In this document: positions 36,673-45,066 of the stretch, in pieces
How positions within the stretch are numbered: position 1 is the first letter of the stretch
How the letters are laid out: the number at the start of each line of letters is the position of its first letter
The notes under the pieces: generated by a model
The model's input: only the letters and a program-made list of their open reading frames with translations
Databases searched by the model: none
Told to the model about the DNA's origin: nothing
DNA from: CAZUYC01 sp964624475
Lineage (GTDB): Bacteria > Myxococcota_A > UBA9160 > SMWR01
DNA length: 64,000 nt
Reading direction: 5' to 3'
NCBI GenBank assembly: GCA_964624475.1
Contig: CAZUYC010000133.1
Location: 1-64,000, forward strand
Program-made: the position numbers and the translations under genes

Positions 36673-36913
36673 GGGCTTCCGTCCCTTCGCGGTGCAGGGG
36701 GTGCCAGTCGTGGCGCGAGCACCAGACGAGGCCCCCCTCGGCGTAGATCCCGCGCACGAGCGCGTCGGCGAGCTTGCGCCGGGCGATGAAGCGCACGCGG
36801 CGCAGGTCCGGCTCGACGGCGCAGCTCGCGACCGCCTCGGAGTCGAGGATCCTCGCGGCCGCGCTCGTCAGCGTCGTCGGCGTCGCGAGCCGCAGCTCGT
36901 AGATGCGCAACAT
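36632..36913 (-). CDS. Small uncharacterised protein whose C-terminus is repeat-derived
   Basis: 93 residues from ATG 36913 (MLRIYELRLATPTTLTSAAARIL…ARRKLADALVRGIYAEGGLVWCSRHDW). Residues 1-75 look like an ordinary small alpha/beta protein with two cysteines and a WCSRHDWHPL segment; I do not recognise it. The last residues (KAAKPPRSEP) and the TAG are encoded by the GC-rich repeat, so the original ending may have been lost. Downstream of a frameshifted DsbA-like gene on the same strand. Confidence 0.55.
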   Translation of the reverse strand: MLRIYELRLATPTTLTSAAARILDSEAVASCAVEPDLRRVRFIARRKLADALVRGIYAEGGLVWCSRHDWHPLHREGTEAPWCKAAKPPRSEP

Positions 36914-37048
36914 CGGGGCCCCCGGCCGGGCTTCGCAAGAAGCGCGCCAGCCAGGAGCGCGCCGGGCGCGGCGCTGCGGCGCTCCCCGCGCCACGCTGCC
37001 GATCCCGCGGGCAGCGCTGCCCGCAGCGCGGGCAGGCGCCCCGTGGCG

Positions 37049-37638
37049 TCAGACCCGCAGGCCCGCCTCGGCGAGCCGCTCCTCCAGGAGCGGAATCCGG
37101 TCCTGCCCCCAGAAGAGCTCGTCGCGGAAGACGAAGATCGGTACGCCGAAGACGCGGTCGGCGTGCGCCTCCTCGACCGAGGCCTCGAGCTCGCGCGCGC
37201 CCTCCCCCGCCAGGTAGCCCAGGTACGCCTCGCCCGAGTGGCCGAGCGCCTCGACGAGCGCCGCCACCTCCGCCGGGACGTCGATCTCGAGCTCGCGGCG
37301 GAAGAAGCGCTCGAACACCGCCTCGGTGTAGGGTCGGAAGAAGCCCTGGCGCAGGGCGTAGAGCCCGCCCACCAGCGCCGGCGCCGAGTCGTAGATCTTC
37401 TGCGGGCCGAGGATCCGCAGCCCCCCGCGCCGGTTGGCCGCGCGTCGAGGTACGAGTACTTCGCCTTCCAGTCGGAGTAGATGCTGCGCTGCCCCGGCCC
37501 CTTGATCCGCAGCAGGAACGGGATCCAGCGCAGCTCGACCGCGTAGCGCTCGGCGAGCTCGAAGGCGGGCGCCATCGCCACATACGTGAACGGGCTCTTG
37601 TAGTCGAAGTAGAGCTTCACGCTCTCGCGCTCGGTCAT
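37049..37638 (-). pseudogene. DsbA-family 2-hydroxychromene-2-carboxylate isomerase-like, frameshifted
   Basis: ATG 37638 gives MTERESVKLYFDYKSPFTYVAMAPAFELAERYAVELRWIPFLLRI, typical of the HCCA-isomerase/DsbA family (thioredoxin fold, FDYxSP start). The frame breaks near 37441 after YSYLDAR. One base added there brings in the expected continuation (ANRRGG, then LRILGPQKIYDSAPALVGGLYALRQGFF…) from the other frame to a stop at 37049, about 197 residues in all. Such enzymes are glutathione-dependent isomerases of aromatic or acyl intermediates. Either a real one-base deletion or a sequencing error in a GC-rich stretch. Confidence 0.75.
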
Positions 37639-37738
37639 CGCGCGGACGCTATCGGAGGCCCGCCGCGGCGTCGATCCGGACGGGGCGACTGGAGCTCCTG
37701 GCGGGTGGCGAGACCTCGGGCGCGCCCCCGCGTGACTC

Positions 37739-38185
37739 TCAGACGGGGAGCTCGAAGATTCCAAGCGCGCGGGCCGCGGCGACCTGCTTCCGGTCGAAGC
37801 TCACGAAGGCCCCCGCTCCCGCCTGCGAGGCGAGCGCCAGGTGCAGCGCGTCGAGGGCGCGCAGCGCGATCTCCGACCCGAGACCGAGGAGGAGGCGCTC
37901 CGCCTCGCGGTGGACGGCGCCGGTCAGCTCGAGACGTCGGTACTCTCCCCGCGAGAGGTCGCGTCCCAGGCGCGCATGCACACGCCGCGCATCGGACGCC
38001 GAGAGGTCCCCTGCTCGCAGGCGGCGGCCGAGGGCCGAGGCGAGTTCGGTCGCGCCGAGATCGGAGACGAGAAGGTCGCGGCGCCCGAGCAGCGCGGATT
38101 CGAGCGCCTGGCTCCCCGGCTCGGGCACGTAGAGCTTCGCGAGGGCGCTGGCGTCGAGATAGACGGGGCTAGAGCCGATCCTCAC
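37739..38185 (-). CDS. vapC: PIN-domain toxin (VapC-like)
   Basis: 148 residues from GTG 38185. The PIN-domain acidic residues are visible: VYLDASALAKLYVPE (first Asp), an early Glu (TELASAL), RALDALHLALA and FVSFDRKQVAAARALG near the C-terminus. PIN toxins are Mg2+-dependent RNases, commonly cutting tRNA. The start overlaps the antitoxin end by 17 bases. The motif set is complete, so it may be active. Confidence 0.85.
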   Translation of the reverse strand: MRIGSSPVYLDASALAKLYVPEPGSQALESALLGRRDLLVSDLGATELASALGRRLRAGDLSASDARRVHARLGRDLSRGEYRRLELTGAVHREAERLLLGLGSEIALRALDALHLALASQAGAGAFVSFDRKQVAAARALGIFELPV

Positions 38186-38405
38186 GCTCGCGCTCGACCG
38201 TACGGGACAGGGGGCCTCGGCGGAGCCGGATGCTCGCCCGCAGCCGGCGGTGGCTCGCGAAGGGGCGGCCCGAGCGCTCGCGCGGCGGCACCAGCCGGGC
38301 CACCGGTCGGCCGCGGTCCGTGATCACCACCTCCCGGCCCTTGCGGACCTCGTCCAGCAGGACGGAGAGGTTCTGCCGTGCCTCGCGAATCCCGGCGCTC
38401 TTCAC
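38169..38405 (-). CDS. Phd/YefM-type antitoxin
   Basis: About 78 residues from GTG 38405: VKSAGIREARQNLSVLLDEVRKGREVVITDRGRPVARLVPP, the standard N-terminal DNA-binding fold of Phd/YefM antitoxins. The C-terminal region (FASHRRLRASIRLRRGPLS…) would bind the PIN toxin. GTG 38405 is preferred to an upstream in-frame ATG because it begins the conserved domain and follows a perfect operator directly. Pairing of a Phd antitoxin with a VapC toxin is common. Confidence 0.85.
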   Translation of the reverse strand: MKSAGIREARQNLSVLLDEVRKGREVVITDRGRPVARLVPPRERSGRPFASHRRLRASIRLRRGPLSRTVEREREDRL

Positions 38406-38415
38406 GTGACCGAAT

Positions 38416-38431
38416 GTGCTACAAGTAGCAC
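38416..38431. promoter_or_regulatory. Operator of the PIN/Phd toxin-antitoxin operon
   Basis: A perfect 7-base inverted repeat, GTGCTAC-AA-GTAGCAC, ten bases upstream of the antitoxin GTG. Such sites are bound by the Phd/YefM antitoxin-toxin complex for autorepression. Its position means the promoter and a very short leader overlap it. Confidence 0.7.
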
Positions 38432-38728
38432 TTCGCGGCAAGGCCATCGGTCGGGGGCAACGCTGAGCCCCTGGCGCTTGCTCCGACCCCGGCTTCGGGC
38501 TCGACGCCTACGGGGAGGCGCCGCCTTGCGCTCCTCGACGAGCTCGCCTCGAGGCGGCCTCGTCGTCCGCGCATCGAGGAACGCGCGCTTCGCCGCGTGA
38601 ACGACGCTCGTCCCCGCCAGCCCCGGCCGCCCGCCGCACGGTTCCGCCGCGCCCCGGCGCGGCGAGCTCCCGCCCACGCGCAGGCCGCGGCACGCCGCTT
38701 GCTCTCCCGCGCGGCCAGGAGGCGACCG
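38432..38728. other. Intergenic region upstream of the sigma-54 activator
   Basis: About 300 bases between the toxin-antitoxin operator and the activator gene. A plus-strand reading from about 38597 extends the activator frame by 44 Arg/Pro-rich residues, but has no ribosome site and unusual composition, so it is left out. No tRNA, repeat or clear promoter is seen. Confidence 0.35.
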
Positions 38729-40066
38729 ATGAGCGCGATCCGCACGATCCTCTGGGTGGGCCGCGGCGAGCGCTTCCCGGCGCAGGTCGCCGACGCGCCG
38801 CTCCTCGACGTGGTCTTCGAGCACGACGTCGAGGCCGCGGCCGCGCTCCCGCTCGCGAGCTTCGACGCCTGCGTGCTCGACGCGGCAGAGCCGGAGGCCG
38901 CCCTCGCGGGCCTGCGCCGCCTGCGCGCGCGGCGCGGCTGCCCGCCGCTGCTCGTGCGCCTCGAGCGCGGCGGGGCCGACGCGGCGGAGCTCACGCGGGC
39001 CGGCGCCTCCGAGGTGGTGCTGCGCGCGGCCGGCGACGACTCCCCGAGCGAGCTGCTCGCGCGCCTCGACCGCCTGACCCGCCCGCCCGGCCCCGCGCGG
39101 CGCCCGCCGCGACCCGCGGCCCACGACTCGATCCTCGGCGAGAGCGCCGGCATGCAGCGCGTCTTCGCGCTCGCCGAGCGCGCGAGCCGCACGCGCGCCA
39201 CCGTGCTCCTCTCGGGCGAGACCGGCACCGGCAAGGAGCTCGTCGCCCGCGCCATCCACCGCGACGGGCCGCGCGGCGCGCAGGCCTTCGTCGCGGTCAA
39301 CTGCGCCGCCTTCCCCGACACGCTGCTCGAGAGCGAGCTCTTCGGCCACGTGCGCGGCGCCTTCACCGGGGCCGACCGCGACAAGCGCGGGCTCGTCGAG
39401 GTGGCGGACGGCGGGACGCTCTTCCTCGACGAGGTCGGCGAGACCTCGGGTCCCTTCCAGGCGAAGCTTCTGCGCGCGCTCCAGGAGCGCGAGGTGCGGC
39501 CGGTCGGCGGCACGCGCTCGCGCGGCGTCGACGTGCGCGTGATCGCCGCCACGAACCGCGATCTCTGGCGCGAGGGAGCGGCGGGCGCTTTCCGCCCGGA
39601 CCTCTACTTCCGGCTCGCGGTCTTCCCGATCCACATCCCGCCCCTGCGCGAGCGCGCCGGCGACGTGCTGCGCCTGGCATCCCACTTCCTCGACGCGCAC
39701 GGGCGCGCCGAGGCAAAGCCGGGCGTGCGGCTCTCGCCCGAGGCCGAGCGCCTGCTCGAGGCGCACGCGTGGCCCGGGAACGTCCGCGAGCTCGAGAACG
39801 AGATCCAGCGCGCCCTGGCGCTCGCCGAGCCCGGCGAAACGCTCGCGCCCGACCACTTCTCCGACCGCCTGCGCGCGATCCTCCCGCCGATCGAGGCGAA
39901 CCTCCGCCCCGGCGACAGCCTGCGCGAGACCCTCGACCGCGTCGAGGCCTGGCTGATCCGCGAAGCCTTGACCGCCCACGGCGGCCGCCGCGCGCAGACC
40001 GCGCGCCGCCTCGGCGTGACGCGCGAGGGGCTCTACAAGAAGATGCAGAGGCTCGGGATCGTCTGA
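38729..40066 (+). CDS. Sigma-54-dependent activator with degenerate receiver domain
   Basis: 445 residues from ATG 38729, with a strong AGGAGG site. Residues 1-120 look like a response-regulator receiver but lack the N-terminal acidic pair (WVGRGERF in its place) and the usual phospho-site pattern. The AAA+ domain has Walker A GETGTGKE (~163), GAFTGA (~210; sigma-54 contact), Walker B GGTLFLDEVGE and the arginine-finger region. The C-terminus is a Fis-type HTH (RRAQTARRLGVTREGLYKKMQRL). It activates RpoN-dependent promoters; there is no histidine kinase nearby. The target is unknown. Confidence 0.88.
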   Translation: MSAIRTILWVGRGERFPAQVADAPLLDVVFEHDVEAAAALPLASFDACVLDAAEPEAALAGLRRLRARRGCPPLLVRLERGGADAAELTRAGASEVVLRAAGDDSPSELLARLDRLTRPPGPARRPPRPAAHDSILGESAGMQRVFALAERASRTRATVLLSGETGTGKELVARAIHRDGPRGAQAFVAVNCAAFPDTLLESELFGHVRGAFTGADRDKRGLVEVADGGTLFLDEVGETSGPFQAKLLRALQEREVRPVGGTRSRGVDVRVIAATNRDLWREGAAGAFRPDLYFRLAVFPIHIPPLRERAGDVLRLASHFLDAHGRAEAKPGVRLSPEAERLLEAHAWPGNVRELENEIQRALALAEPGETLAPDHFSDRLRAILPPIEANLRPGDSLRETLDRVEAWLIREALTAHGGRRAQTARRLGVTREGLYKKMQRLGIV

Positions 40067-40104
40067 GGCGGCGCGGCATCTCGGCGCGGCGGTGAGTCCG
40101 AGCC

Positions 40105-40614
40105 ATGGAAGATCTCACCTCTGCGGTCCCGAGCGAGCCCACCCGCATGACCGTCGAGCGCTACCTCGGCCTCGTCGAGGCCGGAGTGGCGAGGGCCAAC
40201 GAGGCGCTGCTCCGGGCGATCGGAGGACGCGCGCACGTCCGCCCGCAGCTCTCGCTCGTCCTCGGCCGCCGCTCCGTCCCCGAGCCCGACCTGGCCGTCG
40301 TCCCCGGGTCGGCGGCGGACTACGACGCGGCGCATCCGACGACCGCGTGGCTCGTGATCGAGGTCGCCGAGACCTCGCTGCCCCAGGATCGCCTGAGCAA
40401 GGCCGCGATCTACGCCGCGGCCGGGATTCCCGAGTACTGGATCGTGAACCTGCGCGACGGCGTCGTCGAGGTGATGCGCGACCCCGATCCCGCGCACGCG
40501 CGCTGGCGCAGCGTGCAGAGCGTCGGGCGAGACGCGCGGCTCGAGCTCCCCGCCCTGCCCGGAGCGAGCGTCGCCGTCGCCGACCTGCTCCCCGAGCGCG
40601 ACGCGTCTCGCTGA
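40105..40614 (+). CDS. Uma2-family (DUF820) restriction-endonuclease-fold protein, internally shortened
   Basis: 169 residues from ATG 40105. The family core is clear: RSVPEPDLAVVPG (catalytic Asp) and TAWLVIEVAETSLPQDRLSKAAIYAAAGIPEYWIVNLRD (Glu and Lys). Between MTVERYLGLVEAGV and ARANEALLRAIGG, about 25 residues expected in the family, including the YELIDGEL-like segment with the first acidic residue, are missing in frame. The protein may therefore be inactive or specialised. Uma2 proteins are common and their role is not known. Confidence 0.75.
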   Translation: MEDLTSAVPSEPTRMTVERYLGLVEAGVARANEALLRAIGGRAHVRPQLSLVLGRRSVPEPDLAVVPGSAADYDAAHPTTAWLVIEVAETSLPQDRLSKAAIYAAAGIPEYWIVNLRDGVVEVMRDPDPAHARWRSVQSVGRDARLELPALPGASVAVADLLPERDASR

Positions 40615-40679
40615 ACCTCTCGCCCACGGGCGCACGCCGGAGGCCGGCTCCGTTATGCTCCGACGCGCGGAGGGGGGCC

Positions 40680-43067
40680 ATGCGGGCGGGTTCCGAGCGG
40701 ACTTATCCCTTCGTCCTGATCGGGCTCGTCTCCTGCTCGCTCCTCATGTACGAGGTGCTGCTGACGCGGATCTGCGCGCTGCGCGTGGCCTTCCACTTCG
40801 GCTACCTCGTGATCAGCAACGGGCTGCTCGCGATCGGCGCGAGCGGGACTTGCCTCACGCTGGCGCAAGCGAGGCTCCGGCGGAGCCCGCGGGCCTGGGC
40901 CTTCGGGCTCACCCTCGCCTACGTGGCGTCGCTGCTCGCGACCTACGCCTTCCTCGTGAGCTACCGCCTCGACACGCCCGAGTCGGGGCAGCTCGACCTC
41001 TCGCAGGCGACGAGCCTCGCGCGCTTCGCCGTCTTCAACCTGGCCGCCGCCGTGCCCTTCTTCTTCGGCGGGGGCGTCATCGGCATGCTCCTCAGCTTCG
41101 GGGCCGAGCGCGTGAACCGCCTCTACTTCGTCGATCTCGTCGGCGCGGCGCTCGGCTGCCTGCTCTCGCCCCTGGCGCTCACCCTCTTCGGCGCGGGCGG
41201 GTGCCTGCTCGTGGGGGCGCTGCTCGGGCTCGCCGGCGCCGCGGCAGCCACGCCGCCGGAGCGCCGGCGTCTCGCCCTTCCCGCGTTCGCGGTGGCCGCG
41301 CTCGCGGGAGGCGCGCTCGTGCCCCGCATCGAGGCCTGGCTCCCCGTCCCGGGCCGCGGGATCCTGGCGCTGACGCGCGAGCACCGGGTCGACACCTCGC
41401 GCCGCGCGGACTACACGCGCTGGACGGCGACCAGCCGCATCGACCTCGTCTCGGGCGCGGAGAAGGCGGGCGTCATCTATACGCGCGGGACGCGCACCGA
41501 GGGGCATCCCCCCGTCCCCGACGAGAAGATCATCGTACAGGACGCGAACGCGGGGACGGTGCTCGTGAACTTCTCCGACCACCCCGAGGCGCTCGAGATC
41601 CTGCGCCGCTCGATGTACGCGGCGGCGGTGCGCCTCCAGTCGAGCCCGCGCGTGCTCGTGATCGGCGTCGGCGGCGGGAACGACGTCTGGGCGGCCCTCG
41701 CCTCGGGCGCGCGCTCGGTGCGCGGGATCGAGCTCAACGCGCCGATCGTCGAGATCCACCGGGAGGTCTTCCCCGACTACACGCGCGCGCTGGTCGGCGA
41801 CCCCCGCGTCGAGCTCGTTGTCGACGAGGGGCGGAGCGCCCTCTCGCGCGACCCGCGCCGCTACGACGTGATCCAGATGACCGGCGTCGACACCTGGACG
41901 GGGCTCAAGTCCGGCGCCTACGTGCTGGCCGAGAACTACCTCTACACGCGCGAGGCGATCGAGACCATGCTGGGCCGCCTCGCCCCGGGCGGGATCCTCC
42001 AGATCATCCGCATGGCGCGCGAGATGGAGGCCCTGCGCATGGCCGCGAACCTCGACGCGGCCGTGCGCTCGGCCGGGGGGACGCCGCTCCGGCGCTCGCT
42101 CATCGCCATGCACACGGGCGACGTCCTGATGGCCTTCCTGCTGAAGAAGGGCGCCTTCACGCCCGCCGAGGTCGACTCGACGCTGCGCTACGTCGCCGAG
42201 AACGGGATCTTCCCGGTCTACCTCCCGGGCTACCGCACCGGCAACGCCGTCGAGGAGTTCGTGAAGGCGGAGGACAAGGCGGCCTTCATCGACGCGTACC
42301 CCCGCGACATCTCGCCCACCAGCGACGACCGGCCCTACTTCTTCAACTTCGCGCGCTGGAGCGATCCGTGGCGCAGCCGCGAGCTCGCGACCGAGCCGCC
42401 GCACGTCTCGCAGGGGAACCCCTTCCTGATCCTCGCGCAGCTCGGGCTCGCGCTGCTGCTGAGCGTGCTCCTGATCGCGGCGCCGCTCTGGCGCCTGCCC
42501 GGGGCGCGGCACGCCGGCGCGGGGCGCTTCCTCGTCTACTTCGCGGGCGTGGGCCTCGGCTTCATCATGATCGAGATCGGGATGATGCAGAAGCTCACCG
42601 TCTTCCTCGGCCACCCGATCTATTCGATCACCGTGACGCTGGCCTCGCTGCTCTTCTTCGCGGGCCTGGGCTCGCTCGTCTCGGAGGGCTGGTTCCGGGC
42701 GGCGCCCGGGCGGGCCGCCTGGCTGCCGGCGGGCCTCGCCCTCTTCGTCGGCGCCTTCCTGTTCGCCTGGCCGGCGCTCTTCGCCGCGCTGGTCGGGCTC
42801 CCGCTAGCGGCCCGGATCGCGCTCGCGGTCGCGATCCTGGCGCCGCTCGGCCTGCTCCTCGGCGTCCCCTTCGCCTACGGGATCCGCCGCCTGCGCGAGA
42901 CGGCGCCGGAGATCGTGCCCTGGGCCTGGGCGGTGAACGGCTGCACGAGCGTCGTCGGCTCCATCGCGACCGTGATCCTCTCGATGACGCTCGGCTTCGC
43001 CGCGACCCTCGCGATCGCCGCCGGGATCTACGCGCTGGCCTTCGCATCCCTGCTCGCGCGGCGGTAG
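40680..43067 (+). CDS. Membrane-embedded spermidine-synthase-like protein (paralogue 2)
   Basis: 795 residues from ATG 40680, with AGGGGG upstream. Same plan as the protein at 33966-36383: about six N-terminal helices (FVLIGLVSCSLLMYEVLLTRI…), a Rossmann-type domain (VLVIGVGGGNDVWAALASG, VRGIELNAPIVEI, YDVIQMTGVDTWTG), then about seven C-terminal helices ending WAVNGCTSVVGSIATVIL. Shared motifs such as ENYLYTREAIETMLGRLAPGG and SDDRPYFFNFARW match paralogue 1 (ESFLYTSEAVGDYLDHLEPGG, TDASPFFFNFYKW). Substrate unknown. Confidence 0.8.
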   Translation: MRAGSERTYPFVLIGLVSCSLLMYEVLLTRICALRVAFHFGYLVISNGLLAIGASGTCLTLAQARLRRSPRAWAFGLTLAYVASLLATYAFLVSYRLDTPESGQLDLSQATSLARFAVFNLAAAVPFFFGGGVIGMLLSFGAERVNRLYFVDLVGAALGCLLSPLALTLFGAGGCLLVGALLGLAGAAAATPPERRRLALPAFAVAALAGGALVPRIEAWLPVPGRGILALTREHRVDTSRRADYTRWTATSRIDLVSGAEKAGVIYTRGTRTEGHPPVPDEKIIVQDANAGTVLVNFSDHPEALEILRRSMYAAAVRLQSSPRVLVIGVGGGNDVWAALASGARSVRGIELNAPIVEIHREVFPDYTRALVGDPRVELVVDEGRSALSRDPRRYDVIQMTGVDTWTGLKSGAYVLAENYLYTREAIETMLGRLAPGGILQIIRMAREMEALRMAANLDAAVRSAGGTPLRRSLIAMHTGDVLMAFLLKKGAFTPAEVDSTLRYVAENGIFPVYLPGYRTGNAVEEFVKAEDKAAFIDAYPRDISPTSDDRPYFFNFARWSDPWRSRELATEPPHVSQGNPFLILAQLGLALLLSVLLIAAPLWRLPGARHAGAGRFLVYFAGVGLGFIMIEIGMMQKLTVFLGHPIYSITVTLASLLFFAGLGSLVSEGWFRAAPGRAAWLPAGLALFVGAFLFAWPALFAALVGLPLAARIALAVAILAPLGLLLGVPFAYGIRRLRETAPEIVPWAWAVNGCTSVVGSIATVILSMTLGFAATLAIAAGIYALAFASLLARR

Positions 43068-43088
43068 GATCGGACGCGGAGGCACGCC

Positions 43089-43913
43089 GTGTACGAAGAG
43101 ATCCGCTACGAGGTCGCCGACCCGCTCGCCACGATCACGTTCGACCGCCCGGCGGTGCTGAACGCCTGGACCGACCGGATGGGCGCCGAGGTCCGGCACG
43201 CGCTCGCGCAGGCCGAGGCCGACCGGCGCGTCGTCGCGATCGCCCTGACCGGCGCCGGGCGCGGCTTCTGCTCCGGCGCGGACCTGAAGCGCCTGCGGGC
43301 GCTGAGCGCCGGCGAGGGATCGCTGGCCGAAGTCCCCCCCGAGCTCGCCGCGGAGCCCGGCGACCCCGAGGCCGGCCCCGACTTCCGCGGCACCTACACC
43401 TACCCGATGTCGATCCGCAAGCCCGTCATCGCGGCCATCAACGGGCCGGTCGCCGGCATGGCGGTCCCGATCGCGCTCGCCTGCGACCTGCGCTTCGCCT
43501 CGGAGCGCGCGAGCTTCACCACGGCCTTCTCGCGCCGCGGCCTCGTCGCCGAGTGGGGCGTCGCCTGGCTCCTCGGGCGCCTCGTCGGCCCCGCGCACGC
43601 GCTCGACATCCTTCTCTCGGCGCGCCGCTTCGACGCGGCCGAGGCCGAGCGCATCGGCCTCGTGAACCGCGTGCTGCCGCACGACGAGCTCCTGCCCTTC
43701 GTGCGCGAGTACGCCGCGGACCTCGCCGCGAACTGCTCGCCCGCCTCGATGGCGATCATGAAGCGGCAGGTCTACCAGCAGCTGCACGCGGCGCTCGGCC
43801 CGTCCGAGCGCGAGGCCGTGCAGCTCATGCTCGAGAGCTTCAAGCGCCCGGACTTCCGCGAGGGCGTGGTCTCGTTCCTGGAGAAGCGCCCCCCGCGCTT
43901 CGAGCGGATCTGA
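43089..43913 (+). CDS. Enoyl-CoA hydratase/isomerase family protein
   Basis: 274 residues from GTG 43089. Crotonase-fold motifs: TFDRPAVLNAWTD, the oxyanion-hole loops GAGRGFCSGADLKRL and INGPVAGMAVPIALACDLRFAS, and the RRGLVAEWGVAWLLGRLVG segment, where one catalytic-position Glu is kept. Normal length. It acts on an acyl-CoA in fatty-acid or aromatic-acid breakdown. A second, different crotonase is encoded at 51372. Confidence 0.88.
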   Translation: MYEEIRYEVADPLATITFDRPAVLNAWTDRMGAEVRHALAQAEADRRVVAIALTGAGRGFCSGADLKRLRALSAGEGSLAEVPPELAAEPGDPEAGPDFRGTYTYPMSIRKPVIAAINGPVAGMAVPIALACDLRFASERASFTTAFSRRGLVAEWGVAWLLGRLVGPAHALDILLSARRFDAAEAERIGLVNRVLPHDELLPFVREYAADLAANCSPASMAIMKRQVYQQLHAALGPSEREAVQLMLESFKRPDFREGVVSFLEKRPPRFERI

Positions 43914-43931
43914 GGGAGCCCCCCCGGCCCG

Positions 43932-44909
43932 GTGAGGCGCCTCGCGACCGTCGCTGCGATCTCGCTGCTGGGCCTGCTCCTCGCGGAAGGCGTCCTGCGC
44001 CTCGCGGCCCGGGCCGTGCCCGCTCTCCTCGCGCGCCGGGCCGAGCCGGCGGCGGGGGCGACCTTCCGCATCCTCTGCCTCGGCGACTCGCACACCTACG
44101 GCTGGGGCGTCGAGCGCGCCGAGGCGTGGCCGGCCCGGCTCCAGAGCCTGCTCGACGCTGCGGGCGCGCCGCTGCGCTTCGAGGTCACGAACCTCGGCAT
44201 CCCCGCGAGCAACTCGGCGCAGCTCCTGGCGACGCTGCCCGCGAACCTCGTGCGCTACGCGCCGGACCTCCTGATCGTGGCGACCGGCGGCAACGACGTC
44301 GTGAACCAGGCCGGGCTCGACGCGGCGCCGGACGCAGGCGCGCTCCAGCGCCTGCACCGCGCGCTCTGGGACGCCTCGCGGCTCTACCGGCTCCTGGCCC
44401 TCGCCGTCCACGACCGCGAGCTGCGCGGCGTGCCGCGCGCCGACGGCGCCCCGGAGGTGCGCTGGAGGAACCCGCTCGCCGCCGTGGAGGTCGACCACGG
44501 CGCCAGCGTGGAACGCTTCGAGCACCGGATCACCTGGGGCGTCTTCCTCGAGCCGGCCGAGCACGAGCGGATCACCCGCCGCAACCTCGAGGCGATCGTC
44601 CGCGTGGCGCGCGAGGCGGACGTGCCGATCGTGCTCGCCTCCTACGTGCACACGGTCGGTCCCCACGGCGTCGCGAACCGCGCGATGGCCGGGATCCCGG
44701 GGGCGCTCTTCGTCTCGCAGACCTGGCCGGGCGATCTCGCGCCCCATCTGCCGCCGCAGGAGCGCGGCCGCGGCCTCTTTCTGCCGGACCTCCACCCTCG
44801 CCCACCGGTCTATGCCGCCTTCGCGGCGCACCTTCGGGAGGCCCTGGTCGCAGCGCAGCTCGTGCCGACGGGGCGCAGGGCCTCGCCGCGCGGATCGCGC
44901 TCCCGATGA
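43932..44909 (+). CDS. Exported SGNH/GDSL hydrolase
   Basis: 325 residues from GTG 43932. One N-terminal anchor or signal (LATVAAISLLGLLLAEGVLRLAA). SGNH blocks: CLGDSHTYGWG (Ser at ~53), the Gly/Asn block NLGIPASNS, GGND at 119-122, and DLHP in LFLPDLHPRPP near the C-terminus (catalytic Asp-His). Probably an esterase acting on surface polysaccharide or lipid in the periplasm. The last codons (…RSR) and TGA belong to a 43-base unit that is then repeated three times downstream. Confidence 0.82.
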   Translation: MRRLATVAAISLLGLLLAEGVLRLAARAVPALLARRAEPAAGATFRILCLGDSHTYGWGVERAEAWPARLQSLLDAAGAPLRFEVTNLGIPASNSAQLLATLPANLVRYAPDLLIVATGGNDVVNQAGLDAAPDAGALQRLHRALWDASRLYRLLALAVHDRELRGVPRADGAPEVRWRNPLAAVEVDHGASVERFEHRITWGVFLEPAEHERITRRNLEAIVRVAREADVPIVLASYVHTVGPHGVANRAMAGIPGALFVSQTWPGDLAPHLPPQERGRGLFLPDLHPRPPVYAAFAAHLREALVAAQLVPTGRRASPRGSRSR

Positions 44910-45026
44910 ACTTCGCTCGGCTTCGCCTCGCTGCGCGCTTCGCTCCCGATGAACTTCGCTCGGCTTCGCCTCGCTGCGCGCTTCGCTCCCGATGAACTTC
45001 GCTCGGCTTCGCCTCGCTGCGCGCTT
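44898..45026 (+). repeat. Three exact 43-bp tandem copies of the GC-rich repeat
   Basis: Units at 44898-44940, 44941-44983 and 44984-45026, each starting CGCTCCCGATGAAC and continuing through TTCGCTCGG to CTCGCTGCGCGCTT. The first unit contains the stop codon of the SGNH gene, so the last bases of the gene were copied along with the repeat. Orientation is the same as the upstream gene. Confidence 0.92.
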
Positions 45027-45066
45027 CGCTTGCGGCGGCCTCGCCTAGCCGATCACCACTCCGGGG

